A stretch of 64,000 nt of DNA from Corynebacterium sp. UBA2622 (lineage in GTDB: Bacteria > Actinomycetota > Actinomycetes > Mycobacteriales > Mycobacteriaceae), in the NCBI RefSeq assembly GCF_002339505.1, contig NZ_DDJO01000017.1, positions 109,924 to 173,923 on the forward strand, read 5' to 3'. The notes under the pieces were generated by a model. That model worked only from the letters and a program-made list of their open reading frames with translations. It made no database searches and had not been told where the DNA came from. Positions 19,824 to 29,068 of this stretch are shown in pieces. Position numbers and translations under genes: made by a program. Each line of letters begins with the position of its first letter. Position 1 is the first letter of the stretch.

Positions 19824-20261
19824 CTACCCCGCGTTGCGCTCGACGATGTCGCCCAGTTCCGGCAGGGCAGGCCCGACGATCTTGCCCGCCTTGCCGCGCA
19901 GACCCGAGTACGCCTTCGCGATTGCAGCCGGCCCCTGATCGGCGAAGCGGTCGCCGAGGCTGAGCAGGGAGGCGGTGCCATCGTCCTGCCGGGAGGCGAG
20001 GTAGTTGCCGAACCCGGCGGAGGCGGCTGGGTCGTAGTCCTCCCAGTAGGGGGTGAGCTCCCTGACAATTTCCGGCAGGAACCTGTCCACGCCCTTGCGC
20101 ACCGCGTCCGCGTCGGCCTTCTTCACCGCGGCGACGGTGGACTTGACCGCCATGCCGGTCAGCCCCGACTGCCCGGCGACGGTGCTGTCCACCAACTGCG
20201 ACAGCTCCGCGACGACGGTGGGGCGGGTGGTGTCTTTCAGTAACGCGCTCAGTTCATTCAT
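19824..20261 (-). CDS. DUF6918-like helical protein
   Basis: A 145-residue all-helical protein without signal peptide or membrane segments, resembling a small actinobacterial family of unknown function (I believe DUF6918). Conserved-looking parts are TVVAELSQLVDSTVAGQSGL near residue 14 and a later FLPEIVRELTPYW. The reading frame opens at 20273, but the ATG at 20261 is preferred because a TATGCT hexamer (20269-20274, minus strand) lies exactly seven bases upstream, which fits a leaderless start. Confidence 0.7.
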   Translation of the reverse strand: MNELSALLKDTTRPTVVAELSQLVDSTVAGQSGLTGMAVKSTVAAVKKADADAVRKGVDRFLPEIVRELTPYWEDYDPAASAGFGNYLASRQDDGTASLLSLGDRFADQGPAAIAKAYSGLRGKAGKIVGPALPELGDIVERNAG

Positions 20262-20268
20262 TCGCCCA

Positions 20269-20274
20269 AGCATA
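20269..20274 (-). promoter_or_regulatory. Putative -10 of leaderless DUF6918-like gene
   Basis: Minus-strand TATGCT, seven bases before the ATG at 20261. Supports the downstream start codon. Inferred from spacing. Confidence 0.4.
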
Positions 20275-20323
20275 GCTTTTCGACGACCCGCCCGGCCGCC
20301 CGGCCACGTGCCCGAAAACGAGA

Positions 20324-20351
20324 AAAAGACCCTCGCCGATGGGGGTCTTTT
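20324..20351. terminator. Terminator downstream of the RHH/Doc-like pair
   Basis: Arms AAAAGACCC (20324-20332) and GGGTCTTTT (20343-20351), with T-rich ends on both strands, so it can act in both directions. It would end the minus-strand two-gene unit at 20477-20958. The remaining 125 bases up to that unit show no gene. Confidence 0.75.
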
Positions 20352-20476
20352 CCGTCCGTTGGGGCTCTTCCGCCACAGCCTCGCGAGAGCTCTCCAGTCA
20401 CACGTTTCACTGCAGCCACAACAGGAACAAACTTAACATGGGCGGAAAACAGGCGCCAACCGGGTGCGCGGCCGGG

Positions 20477-20746
20477 TCACCGGTCTTCGGCCCATTCCGC
20501 GTAGACCGTGGCGGCCACCCGCGAGAAGCCGTCGTTTTCCCCGGTCAGCGGCCGCAGGACAGAGATGGTGCGGGCCAGCTCCGCCGCGGCCGCCCCGGCT
20601 GTGTCGGAGACGGGCACGCCGTGCACCCGGGCCCCGGGCACGGCGGCGCAGGCCGACAACGCGGCGAAGGAGCGCACCCGCACCCTGGTGAGCGCGCAGA
20701 ACTCATCGGCCACCGCCAGAAGTTGCTCGGTACTCAGGGGCCTCAC
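20477..20746 (-). CDS. Diverged Doc/Fic-like small protein, probable inactive toxin partner
   Basis: An 89-residue protein encoded directly after a ribbon-helix-helix gene, overlapping it by four bases. Its helical pattern recalls Doc toxins (LSTEQLLAVADEF at the start), but the catalytic HPFxDGNKR loop of Doc kinases is replaced by LRPLTGENDGFSRVAA: the histidine and the lysine-arginine pair are absent, while a G-x-N turn survives. Length is about 30 residues shorter than active Doc. The likeliest reading is a degenerate death-on-curing toxin retained with its antitoxin; a non-toxin role is equally open. It starts at GTG. Confidence 0.5.
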   Translation of the reverse strand: MRPLSTEQLLAVADEFCALTRVRVRSFAALSACAAVPGARVHGVPVSDTAGAAAAELARTISVLRPLTGENDGFSRVAATVYAEWAEDR

Positions 20747-20958
20747 CTGCCGCGCGCCTGTCGGATCCGGGCCTCGGTGGCCGCGTACTCCTCCACGCGA
20801 GAACGGGCCAGAGCGGTCACGGTGGCGTCGTCAAGCATGCGCGCGGCCGCGGTGACGATCGCGCGTCGCGCGGCCTCCTGTTTCGAACAACCCCACGCGG
20901 AGGCGAGGAGGACGAGGGCCTTGTCCTCGTCGGTGCTGAGACGAAGCGTCATAGCCAT
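20743..20958 (-). CDS. Ribbon-helix-helix (CopG-type) antitoxin-like regulator
   Basis: A 71-residue DNA-binding protein. MAMTLRLSTDEDKALVLLA is the RHH beta strand and first helix, followed by GCSKQEAARRAIVTAA; the rest is a partner-binding helix. The start is the ATG at 20958, which gives the standard AMTLRL N-terminus. Two direct ATACCA repeats (plus strand 20957-20962 and 20968-20973, 11 bases apart) overlap its start codon and are a likely autoregulatory operator. It is divergently placed from gyrA with 79 bases between them. Confidence 0.75.
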   Translation of the reverse strand: MAMTLRLSTDEDKALVLLASAWGCSKQEAARRAIVTAAARMLDDATVTALARSRVEEYAATEARIRQARGR

Positions 20959-20973
20959 ACCACTTTGATACCA
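20957..20973. promoter_or_regulatory. Direct-repeat operator at the RHH gene start
   Basis: Two ATACCA copies spaced one helical turn apart (20957-20962, 20968-20973). Such phased short repeats suit cooperative binding of RHH dimers. Function is inferred. Confidence 0.45.
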
Positions 20974-21005
20974 GCTGCCGGCACGGTGATCGCCCCTGGG
21001 CCGGT

Positions 21006-21011
21006 TAGAAT
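21006..21011 (+). promoter_or_regulatory. Putative -10 element of gyrA
   Basis: TAGAAT, 26 bases before the gyrA ATG; a GAAAGGC ribosome-binding stretch lies between. The -35 region is not convincing. Confidence 0.45.
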
Positions 21012-21037
21012 GGCCGGAGACGACAGAAAGGCATTCC

Positions 21038-23719
<2,682 letters not shown>

Positions 23720-23721
23720 GC

Positions 23722-24066
23722 ATGGCCGCACGGAAAGTGACCGTCACCTACCTGAGCCCGGTCTCGGTGTTCAAGGTCGCCTCGATCCTCGGGGCGATCG
23801 GGTTCATCGCCTGGATGATCGCGGCGACGCTCCTTTACCTGGGTCTGCAGTCCGCCGGTGTGATTGATTCGGTGAACTCGCTCGTCAGCGGCGTGGGGGG
23901 CGACCAGGTGGTCGACTTTCCCTTGCTCATCTCCGCGGCGGCCCTGCTCGGCCTCGTGGGGGTGGTCTTCGTGGCCATCATGGCGCCCCTGACGGCCATC
24001 ATCTACAACGCCGTGGCCAATCTGGTGGGCGGGGTCAGCCTCCGCATGTCGAACAGGCAGCGGTAG
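23722..24066 (+). CDS. DUF3566 two-helix membrane protein
   Basis: A 114-residue integral membrane protein with two membrane helices (about residues 18-42 and 68-98), conserved directly downstream of gyrA in actinobacteria. The segment TYLSPVSVFKVASILGAIG at residue 9 and APLTAIIYNAVANLVGGV near 87 are typical of DUF3566. The two-base gap after gyrA implies cotranscription. In mycobacteria the corresponding protein is linked to the CrgA/division neighbourhood, but its biochemical role is not established. Confidence 0.9.
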   Translation: MAARKVTVTYLSPVSVFKVASILGAIGFIAWMIAATLLYLGLQSAGVIDSVNSLVSGVGGDQVVDFPLLISAAALLGLVGVVFVAIMAPLTAIIYNAVANLVGGVSLRMSNRQR

Positions 24067-24148
24067 GGGTAAGACGGGATAAAATATGCCTTTGTACTGG
24101 CGATTTGTTGAAGAAGCCGGTCGTGGGTAATGTTCTATCTCGTTCCCA

Positions 24149-24225
24149 GGGCCTATAGCTCAGTCGGTTAGAGCGCATCGCTGATAACGATGAGGTCGCA
24201 AGTTCGATTCTTGCTAGGCCCACCA
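24149..24225 (+). tRNA. tRNA-Ile (anticodon GAT)
   Basis: The acceptor GGGCCTA pairs with TAGGCCC, the D arm is GCTC...GAGC, the anticodon loop CTGATAA lies at 24181-24187, and the T arm is GCAAG...CTTGC. The CCA tail is encoded (24223-24225). It is followed one base later by tRNA-Ala; the pair after gyrA is common in actinobacteria. Confidence 0.98.
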
Positions 24226-24226
24226 C

Positions 24227-24299
24227 GGGGGATTAGCTCAGTTGGTAGAGCACCTGCTTTGCAAGCAGGATGTCAGGAGTTCGATTCTCCTATCCTCCA
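24227..24299 (+). tRNA. tRNA-Ala (anticodon TGC)
   Basis: The acceptor GGGGGAT pairs with ATCCTCC, retaining the G3-U70 alanine identity pair. The anticodon loop TTTGCAA is at 24258-24264 and the T arm is AGGAG...CTCCT. CCA is not encoded after the discriminator A. Confidence 0.98.
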
Positions 24300-24307
24300 C
24301 ATTTGAG

Positions 24308-24334
24308 GCACTCGGTTTCCACCGGGTGCTTTTT
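24308..24334 (+). terminator. Terminator after the tRNA pair
   Basis: The hairpin GCACTCGGT / ACCGGGTGC with a four-base loop is followed by TTTTTG, nine bases after tRNA-Ala. Confidence 0.8.
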
Positions 24335-24445
24335 GTGTTGCGCGGCATGTATTCCGCGCGATGGGCTGCGACCGGTGGCCTGGTCCCGTGCCATGGGAGT
24401 ACGGTTCGTGGGGATGCAGCCATCCACGGCTGAAAGGAGCGCCAC

Positions 24446-25546
24446 ATGAAGAAGATTGTCGTCCTCGGGGCCACGGGTTACGCCGGAGGCCTCGTCCTCG
24501 AGGCACTGATCCGACGGGGCGTGCGCCCCGTCCTGGCTGGCTCAAGCGAGGAGAAGCTTGCCGCGCTTTCAGCCGCGCACGGCGACCTCGAGTACCAGGT
24601 TGCGGATGCCACCGAGCTCGACTCCGTCCGCGCGCTGGTTGATGCCGGCGGCGTCCTGGTCACCACCGTCGGGCCCTTCAACAGCCTTGGCCTGACCGTG
24701 GCGCGTGCGGCGGCGGAGCAGGGAGCGCATTACGTCGACTCCACGGGCGAGGTCGGCTTTGTCCGGACCCTCCGGGAGCGGCACGATGCCCAGGCCCGAT
24801 CTGCGGGCGCGGTGATGCTCCCCGCTTTCGGTAACGATTACGTGCCGGGTTTCCTGGCTGCCGGACTCGCGATGCGCGACGGGGGTCAGGAGGTGCGCAG
24901 GCTCGACGTGGGTTACTTCGTCGATGGTTCCCTGCGCGGCGGGCGCGGGATGAGCCAGGGCACCCGCAAGACGGCGATTGAGGGCATGACGCTTCCCTCC
25001 CTGGAGTACCGGTCGGGAAACCTGGTGGAGCGCCGCACCGCCGAGACAACGCGGCTGTTCCCCGTGCGCGACGGATCCAAGCGGGCCATCCTCGCCAGTG
25101 GTACCGAGGTGCTCTTCCTCCCCGGTGATTTCCCGCAACTCGAGTCGGTCAGCGTCTACAACGGGTGGATGCCCCGCGGAAGCAGGATCATGCCGGGGGT
25201 GTCGAGGCTGCTCAACGCGGTGTCGAGCACTGAAATCGGTTCGCGGATCATCTCCGCGGCGGCGTCCCGTCTCGTCGGTCCCCCCGGTGGGCCCGACGCC
25301 GTCGAGCGGGAGAAGACCGCCGCGCGGGCGGTGGCCGTGGCCACGGATGCCGGGGGGCGGGTGCTGGCGGAAGCGCAGGTGAGGGGACCCAGCCCCTACG
25401 ACCTCACCGGCGAGCTTATTGCCTGGGCGGCTCGGGAGCTCGCCCAGGGCAACCCTGCCCACCCCGGGGTGGTGGGTCCGATCGAGGCCTTCGGGCTCGA
25501 CGGGCTGATAGCCGCGTGCGACGGGCTGGGTCTGCGCCGGGGTTGA
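24446..25546 (+). CDS. Saccharopine dehydrogenase-family NAD(P)-binding protein
   Basis: A 366-residue predicted oxidoreductase. The N-terminal Rossmann motif is IVVLGATGYAGGLVLEALI, followed by VADATELDSVRALVDAGGVL and HYVDSTGEVGF, the pattern of the COG3268 saccharopine dehydrogenase-like family that includes trans-acting enoyl reductases. The C-terminal half is hydrophobic without clear membrane helices. A GAAAGGAG ribosome-binding site precedes the ATG. No linked pathway genes are present, so the substrate is unknown. Confidence 0.8.
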   Translation: MKKIVVLGATGYAGGLVLEALIRRGVRPVLAGSSEEKLAALSAAHGDLEYQVADATELDSVRALVDAGGVLVTTVGPFNSLGLTVARAAAEQGAHYVDSTGEVGFVRTLRERHDAQARSAGAVMLPAFGNDYVPGFLAAGLAMRDGGQEVRRLDVGYFVDGSLRGGRGMSQGTRKTAIEGMTLPSLEYRSGNLVERRTAETTRLFPVRDGSKRAILASGTEVLFLPGDFPQLESVSVYNGWMPRGSRIMPGVSRLLNAVSSTEIGSRIISAAASRLVGPPGGPDAVEREKTAARAVAVATDAGGRVLAEAQVRGPSPYDLTGELIAWAARELAQGNPAHPGVVGPIEAFGLDGLIAACDGLGLRRG

Positions 25547-25612
25547 TGCCCAGGGCGGTGAAAGCACCTGCAGCGCGCAATCCCGGACGGTAATAGACCC
25601 GGGCAGCAAGAA

Positions 25613-25636
25613 CCCCGGGTGCCGCGGCACCCGGGG
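25613..25636. terminator. 24-base perfect palindrome between convergent genes
   Basis: Self-complementary arms CCCCGGGTGCCG and CGGCACCCGGGG lie between the convergent oxidoreductase and DoxX-like genes. On the minus strand TTCTTGC follows, so it could end the DoxX-like transcript. Confidence 0.55.
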
Positions 25637-25651
25637 AGAGGCGAGAAGGCC

Positions 25652-26113
25652 CTACTTCTTCGGAAGCGCCAGCAGAGCGGCGCCGATAGCGGCCAGCCAG
25701 GTGTTCTTCGACAGGTCAAGGCCCTCCTGGGTCGGGCGGATGCCGTCGGACTGCGTCATGGCGGGGTTGCGGAAGTACATGCTCAGCAGGCCCGCGGCGA
25801 ACGTGCTCAGGCCGAGCCCGGCGAGGCGGTTGGGCACGAACGGCAGCAGCAGCGCGGCACCGAGGGAGGTCTCGGAGGCGGCGATCAGCTTGGCGAAGTT
25901 CTCCGCGTCCATCTCCTTGACGAAGGGAAGCCCGGTGGAGGCCATGTTCTGCAGGAACTCCGCCGTTGCCTTATCCGCCTGGAACTTCTCCAGGCCGGTG
26001 TTCAGCATGAACAGGCCGATCGGTGCGCGCAGCGCAATCGAGGCGACCTTCGTGTCCGCCTTGTCCTTGGCGGTGGTGATACCGGTCGGGATGAGCTTCA
26101 GGGGGTTGAACAT
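25652..26113 (-). CDS. DoxX-like membrane protein
   Basis: A 153-residue membrane protein. The conserved RAPIGLFMLNTGLEKF segment (around residue 30) and ASETSLGAALLLPFVPNRLA (around 85), plus a C-terminal WLAAIGAALLALPKK helix, match the DoxX/DoxD-like small membrane family; four helices can be drawn. Start at the ATG giving MFNPLKLIPTG, because an AAGGAGT site lies just upstream; the frame continues 12 codons further without support. A distant paralogue occurs at 40513-40938. Function in actinobacteria is unsettled (redox-linked in mycobacteria). Confidence 0.7.
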   Translation of the reverse strand: MFNPLKLIPTGITTAKDKADTKVASIALRAPIGLFMLNTGLEKFQADKATAEFLQNMASTGLPFVKEMDAENFAKLIAASETSLGAALLLPFVPNRLAGLGLSTFAAGLLSMYFRNPAMTQSDGIRPTQEGLDLSKNTWLAAIGAALLALPKK

Positions 26114-26194
26114 GGTGACTCCTTCTACGTTTTGGTGACGTATCAACATTAACCCGTGCTGACCTGTCGCGCAAGGGGTAACGGGCGGAGGGGT

Positions 26195-26872
26195 TTAGTG
26201 GGTTGCGCGCCGCTGGTCGTCGTCAAGCGCGTCGAGCGTCGAGAGCTGGGAGTCGATGGAGCTGAGGAGCTCCTCGTCGCGCACCGCGGGCTCCTCCGCG
26301 AGGGGACCGGCAGAACCGGCCCGGGCCTCGCGGTCGTCCTCCGTGGCGGTGGAATAAACCAGGGTGGTGTTGCCCCGGGAATCCGTCTCCTCCCGGGGAG
26401 CCATGGGGCGGTACGTGACCGTGTCTTTCTTGTCCAGCCGGTCCTTGAGGAGGAAGGTGTACACGGCCCAGGCGATTCCACCCGTGGCGGCCGCGGCGGC
26501 GAGGAGACCGATGGCCCGGCCGGCACCGGAATTCCTGCCCTTCTTGCGGGGCTTCGTGTCCTTCGCTTCTGCCTTCAACAGGGCGCGACGCTCGGCGCGG
26601 TCGGGGGCCGCGGCCGCGAAGGCCGCGCGGCGGCGGTCGAGGCGGGCGTGCGAGGCGCGGGGGACGTCCCCGGCCTGGGCGCGGGCGGCGCCGTAAAGTT
26701 CCTCCAGCTCGTCAATGCCTGCGAGGTCGTTGAGGTCGTCCACCTCGTCGTTCTTGATGGCTTCCACGACGGCGTCGTAGATGTCGCGCTGCTTTTCGTC
26801 GTCGAGCTTGCGGAAGTAGTTGTACGCGCCGGTCGCGCCGCGCAGCGCCAGGCGCAGTGTGGTGGGGTTCAT
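26195..26872 (-). CDS. Conserved membrane-anchored protein of unknown function
   Basis: A 225-residue protein with a helical N-terminal region (residues 1-75, rich in Asp and Glu: DDLNDLAGIDELEELYG), a basic linker (about 100-125), a single membrane helix near residues 128-150 (IGLLAAAAATGGIAWAVYTF) and an acidic C-terminus. The membrane orientation is probably N-in. It is set by an ATG with AAGGAG upstream. I do not recognise a named family; DUF6542- or DUF4407-like labels would be guesses. It is divergent from ppiA. Confidence 0.6.
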   Translation of the reverse strand: MNPTTLRLALRGATGAYNYFRKLDDEKQRDIYDAVVEAIKNDEVDDLNDLAGIDELEELYGAARAQAGDVPRASHARLDRRRAAFAAAAPDRAERRALLKAEAKDTKPRKKGRNSGAGRAIGLLAAAAATGGIAWAVYTFLLKDRLDKKDTVTYRPMAPREETDSRGNTTLVYSTATEDDREARAGSAGPLAEEPAVRDEELLSSIDSQLSTLDALDDDQRRATH

Positions 26873-26993
26873 GGGTGCTCCTTCATCGTGACGTGCAGTT
26901 TCGCGCTCCAGCCTAGTCGCGGTTGCGGCCCGGGTGCCCGTGCGGCGGCTCCGGGGGAGGGTTGCGGCTCCGCCCGCCCGCGCGCCAACCGCG

Positions 26994-26999
26994 TACCCT
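26994..26999 (+). promoter_or_regulatory. Putative -10 of leaderless ppiA
   Basis: TACCCT lies seven bases before the ATG at 27007, with no ribosome-binding site between. Confidence 0.4.
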
Positions 27000-27006
27000 G
27001 TAACCC

Positions 27007-27531
27007 ATGACCATGAAGACACAGACTGCAGTCCTGCACACCAACCACGGCGACATCAAGATCGACCTCTTCGGCAACCACGCGCCGCAGACGGTGGAGA
27101 ACTTCGTCGGGCTCGCCAACGGCGAGGGGGAGTACTCCACGAAGAACGCCGGCGGCACCAACGAGGGCCCGTTCTACAACGGGGCCATCTTCCACCGCAT
27201 CATCCCCGGTTTCATGATCCAGGGCGGTGACCCGACCGGCACCGGCACCGGCGGCCCGGGTTACCAGTTCGCGGATGAGTTCCACCCGGAGCTCCAGTTC
27301 GACCGCCCGTTCCTGCTGGCCATGGCCAACGCCGGCCCGGGCACCAACGGTTCGCAGTTCTTCATCACCGTCGCCCCCACCCCGCACCTGAACAACCGTC
27401 ACACCATCTTCGGCGAGGTGACCGACCCGGAGTCCCAGAAGGTTGTGGAGGAGATCTCCAACGTCCGCACCGGCCGCATGGACCGCCCGGTCGAGGATGT
27501 CGTCATCGAGTCCATCGACTTCGAGCAGTAG
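27007..27531 (+). CDS. ppiA: Peptidyl-prolyl cis-trans isomerase (cyclophilin)
   Basis: A 174-residue single-domain cyclophilin that catalyses proline isomerisation; no signal peptide, so cytosolic. Active-site segments are [20 protein letters not shown] near residue 60 (catalytic Arg in FHRI), [16 protein letters not shown] near 107 and HTIFGEV near 135. A second in-frame ATG two codons later is possible. Its position between gyrA and the crgA-pknB cluster matches ppiA in mycobacteria and corynebacteria. It has its own terminator 20 bases after the stop. Confidence 0.95.
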   Translation: MTMKTQTAVLHTNHGDIKIDLFGNHAPQTVENFVGLANGEGEYSTKNAGGTNEGPFYNGAIFHRIIPGFMIQGGDPTGTGTGGPGYQFADEFHPELQFDRPFLLAMANAGPGTNGSQFFITVAPTPHLNNRHTIFGEVTDPESQKVVEEISNVRTGRMDRPVEDVVIESIDFEQ

Positions 27532-27549
27532 ACCGACCGCCCCCTCACC

Positions 27550-27581
27550 GGCCCCCGCGCATTCCGCGCCGGGGGCCTTTT
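27550..27581 (+). terminator. Terminator after ppiA
   Basis: The hairpin GGCCCCC / GGGGGCC with an inner GCGC/GCGC stem is followed by TTTTG. It ends only four bases before the rhomboid start codon. Confidence 0.8.
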
Positions 27582-27585
27582 GCGC

Positions 27586-28236
27586 ATGAACATCAGAAAA
27601 CTCTTCTCGCACACCCCCGCCACCGCGGTCGTATGCGTCGCCTGCCTGGCGGTTTTCGTCGTATCCGCCCTGCAGGCGCGCTCACTCGGCAACACCATCG
27701 GCCACTCGCGCCTGGGAGCGGACATGGTGCTCTACGGGCCCTTCGCCGCCAGCGAACCGCTGGGTTGGACGCGTGCCCTCACGGCGGGGTTCGCACACCT
27801 CGACGTCACCCACATCAGCGTCAACCTGCTCATGCTCGCCCTCGTGGGAACGGAGGTGGAGCGCTTCGTGGGCACGGGGCCCTTCGCCCTCGCGTACGCC
27901 GGCGGCCTTCTCGGGTCCTCGGCCGCGGTGCTCACCATGAACTTCACGACACCCACCGTGGGTGCCTCCGGGGCGCTCTACATGCTCATGGCGCTCCTCG
28001 CCGCCATCGCCTATCGACGCCACACGGACCTGCGGGCCCCCTTCGCGTTCGTCGCACTGAACCTGCTCTACTCCGTGATCACGCCCCAGGTGAGCCTGTG
28101 GGGCCACGTGGGCGGGTTGCTCACCGGGATGGTGGTGGCGTGGCCGCTGACGCACCCCGACACCCGGATCCGGTGGGCGGGTGCCGCGCTCGGTGTGGGC
28201 CTCGGGGCGGCCGCCGTCGCGCTCCCGCTCCGATGA
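27586..28236 (+). CDS. Rhomboid-family intramembrane serine protease
   Basis: A 216-residue membrane protease with about six membrane helices. The catalytic serine is in GASGALYMLMALLA near residue 127 and the catalytic histidine in WGHVGGLLTGMV near 175; the N-terminal helix, and LTAGFAHLDVTHISVNLLML near 65 with the HxxxxHxxxN oxyanion motif, complete the site. Substrates are unknown. The ATG at 27586 is used, since only TTG lies upstream. The ppiA terminator abuts this start and there is no ribosome-binding site, so its expression signal is unclear. Confidence 0.9.
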   Translation: MNIRKLFSHTPATAVVCVACLAVFVVSALQARSLGNTIGHSRLGADMVLYGPFAASEPLGWTRALTAGFAHLDVTHISVNLLMLALVGTEVERFVGTGPFALAYAGGLLGSSAAVLTMNFTTPTVGASGALYMLMALLAAIAYRRHTDLRAPFAFVALNLLYSVITPQVSLWGHVGGLLTGMVVAWPLTHPDTRIRWAGAALGVGLGAAAVALPLR

Positions 28237-28285
28237 ACTTCGGGGAATAGTGCCCCTGTGGAGGAAACGGGGGTTTCTCCACCCT

Positions 28286-28521
28286 TTATCCCCAGCCCCG
28301 ACGAGCGGCGAGTTACCCACAGAGGTTACCCACAATGTGGATAACCACAGCGGTGTCATTCCTAGAACAGCGTGGCGAATCTTCGCTTTCCACACCGGCT
28401 TCACCTGCGTTTAAGCAGTTCAGAGCAGCGTGGTGTTCGCATGTGCGGAAGTAGTTCACAGAGTTATCCACAGGTGGGGATAACCCACCCATCCACAGAA
28501 TCTTCCACATCCTGTGGATAA
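28286..28521. other. Third DnaA-box cluster, in the rhomboid-crgA gap
   Basis: Perfect TTATCCACA boxes lie at 28336-28344 (-), 28464-28472 (+) and 28513-28521 (-). One-mismatch boxes are TTATCCCCA 28286-28294 (+), TTACCCACA 28313-28321 (+) and 28326-28334 (+), and TGGGGATAA 28475-28483 (-). CCATCCACA (28489-28497) and TCTTCCACA (28501-28509) have two mismatches. The 426-base gap contains no gene. It lies about 17 kb from the boxes upstream of dnaA. A secondary origin element or DnaA-titration site is an inference. Confidence 0.7.
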
Positions 28522-28615
28522 CTTCGACCCCCGTAAATCAACAAGCTGGGCCGCGGCGTGTCGCCCTGCGAAAGCACCGAACCGGTGCTACCTTGAACCG
28601 TTTCCCCGCGCGCAA

Positions 28616-28650
28616 AAGCACCCCCCGGAACGATTTTCCGGGGGGTGCTT
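28616..28650 (-). terminator. Terminator of crgA
   Basis: A 15-base-pair perfect stem (28616-28630 with 28636-28650) and five-base loop; on the minus strand it is followed by TTGCG after a CTT end. It lies 13 bases beyond the crgA stop. Confidence 0.85.
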
Positions 28651-28662
28651 CGGGTCTGCGCG

Positions 28663-28935
28663 TCAGCGCCAGCCCATGGTCATCAGCAGGCCGAGGATGA
28701 GGCCGGTGAAGCCGATGAGGTAGTTCCACGGACCCAGCTGGGACAGCAGGTGGATCTGGGAGCCGGCGATGTAGAAGACGATGAGCCAGGCCAGCCCGAG
28801 GATCATCAGACCGAACATGATGATCTTGTACCAGAGCGGGGTGCCGCCGGTGTTGATCTTCACCGGGGTGCGCGACGAGCCGGTGGCGGTCGAGGGAGCC
28901 GGGCGGCTGTCCCTGGTTACTTTTGCCTTAGGCAT
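28663..28935 (-). CDS. crgA: Cell division protein CrgA
   Basis: A 90-residue small membrane protein that bridges FtsZ, FtsQ and septal peptidoglycan synthases in actinobacteria. A basic N-terminus ([10 protein letters not shown]) is followed by two membrane helices (about residues 33-55 and 65-85), ending MGWR. The ATG at 28935 is chosen over the upstream ATG because it gives the conserved start PKAKV. It heads the pknB-side of the cluster but is separated from pknB by 133 bases, so it may have its own promoter. Confidence 0.93.
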   Translation of the reverse strand: MPKAKVTRDSRPAPSTATGSSRTPVKINTGGTPLWYKIIMFGLMILGLAWLIVFYIAGSQIHLLSQLGPWNYLIGFTGLILGLLMTMGWR

Positions 28936-29068
28936 TGTGAAAACCCTTCGCTTTTCGGGCACGGGCGGTGTGGAACCGACCGCCGCCCGCAGGTGGTGCT
29001 GTATTGGTGTCTCTGTGCCCCGGGGCGGGGCGGGTGCTGGGCAGTGACTTTACCACCCGGCACCGCGC

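Noticed and set aside
25613..25636. 24-base palindrome as a transposon end or attachment site
   Set aside because: No flanking direct repeat or transposase; its position between convergent genes favours a terminator.
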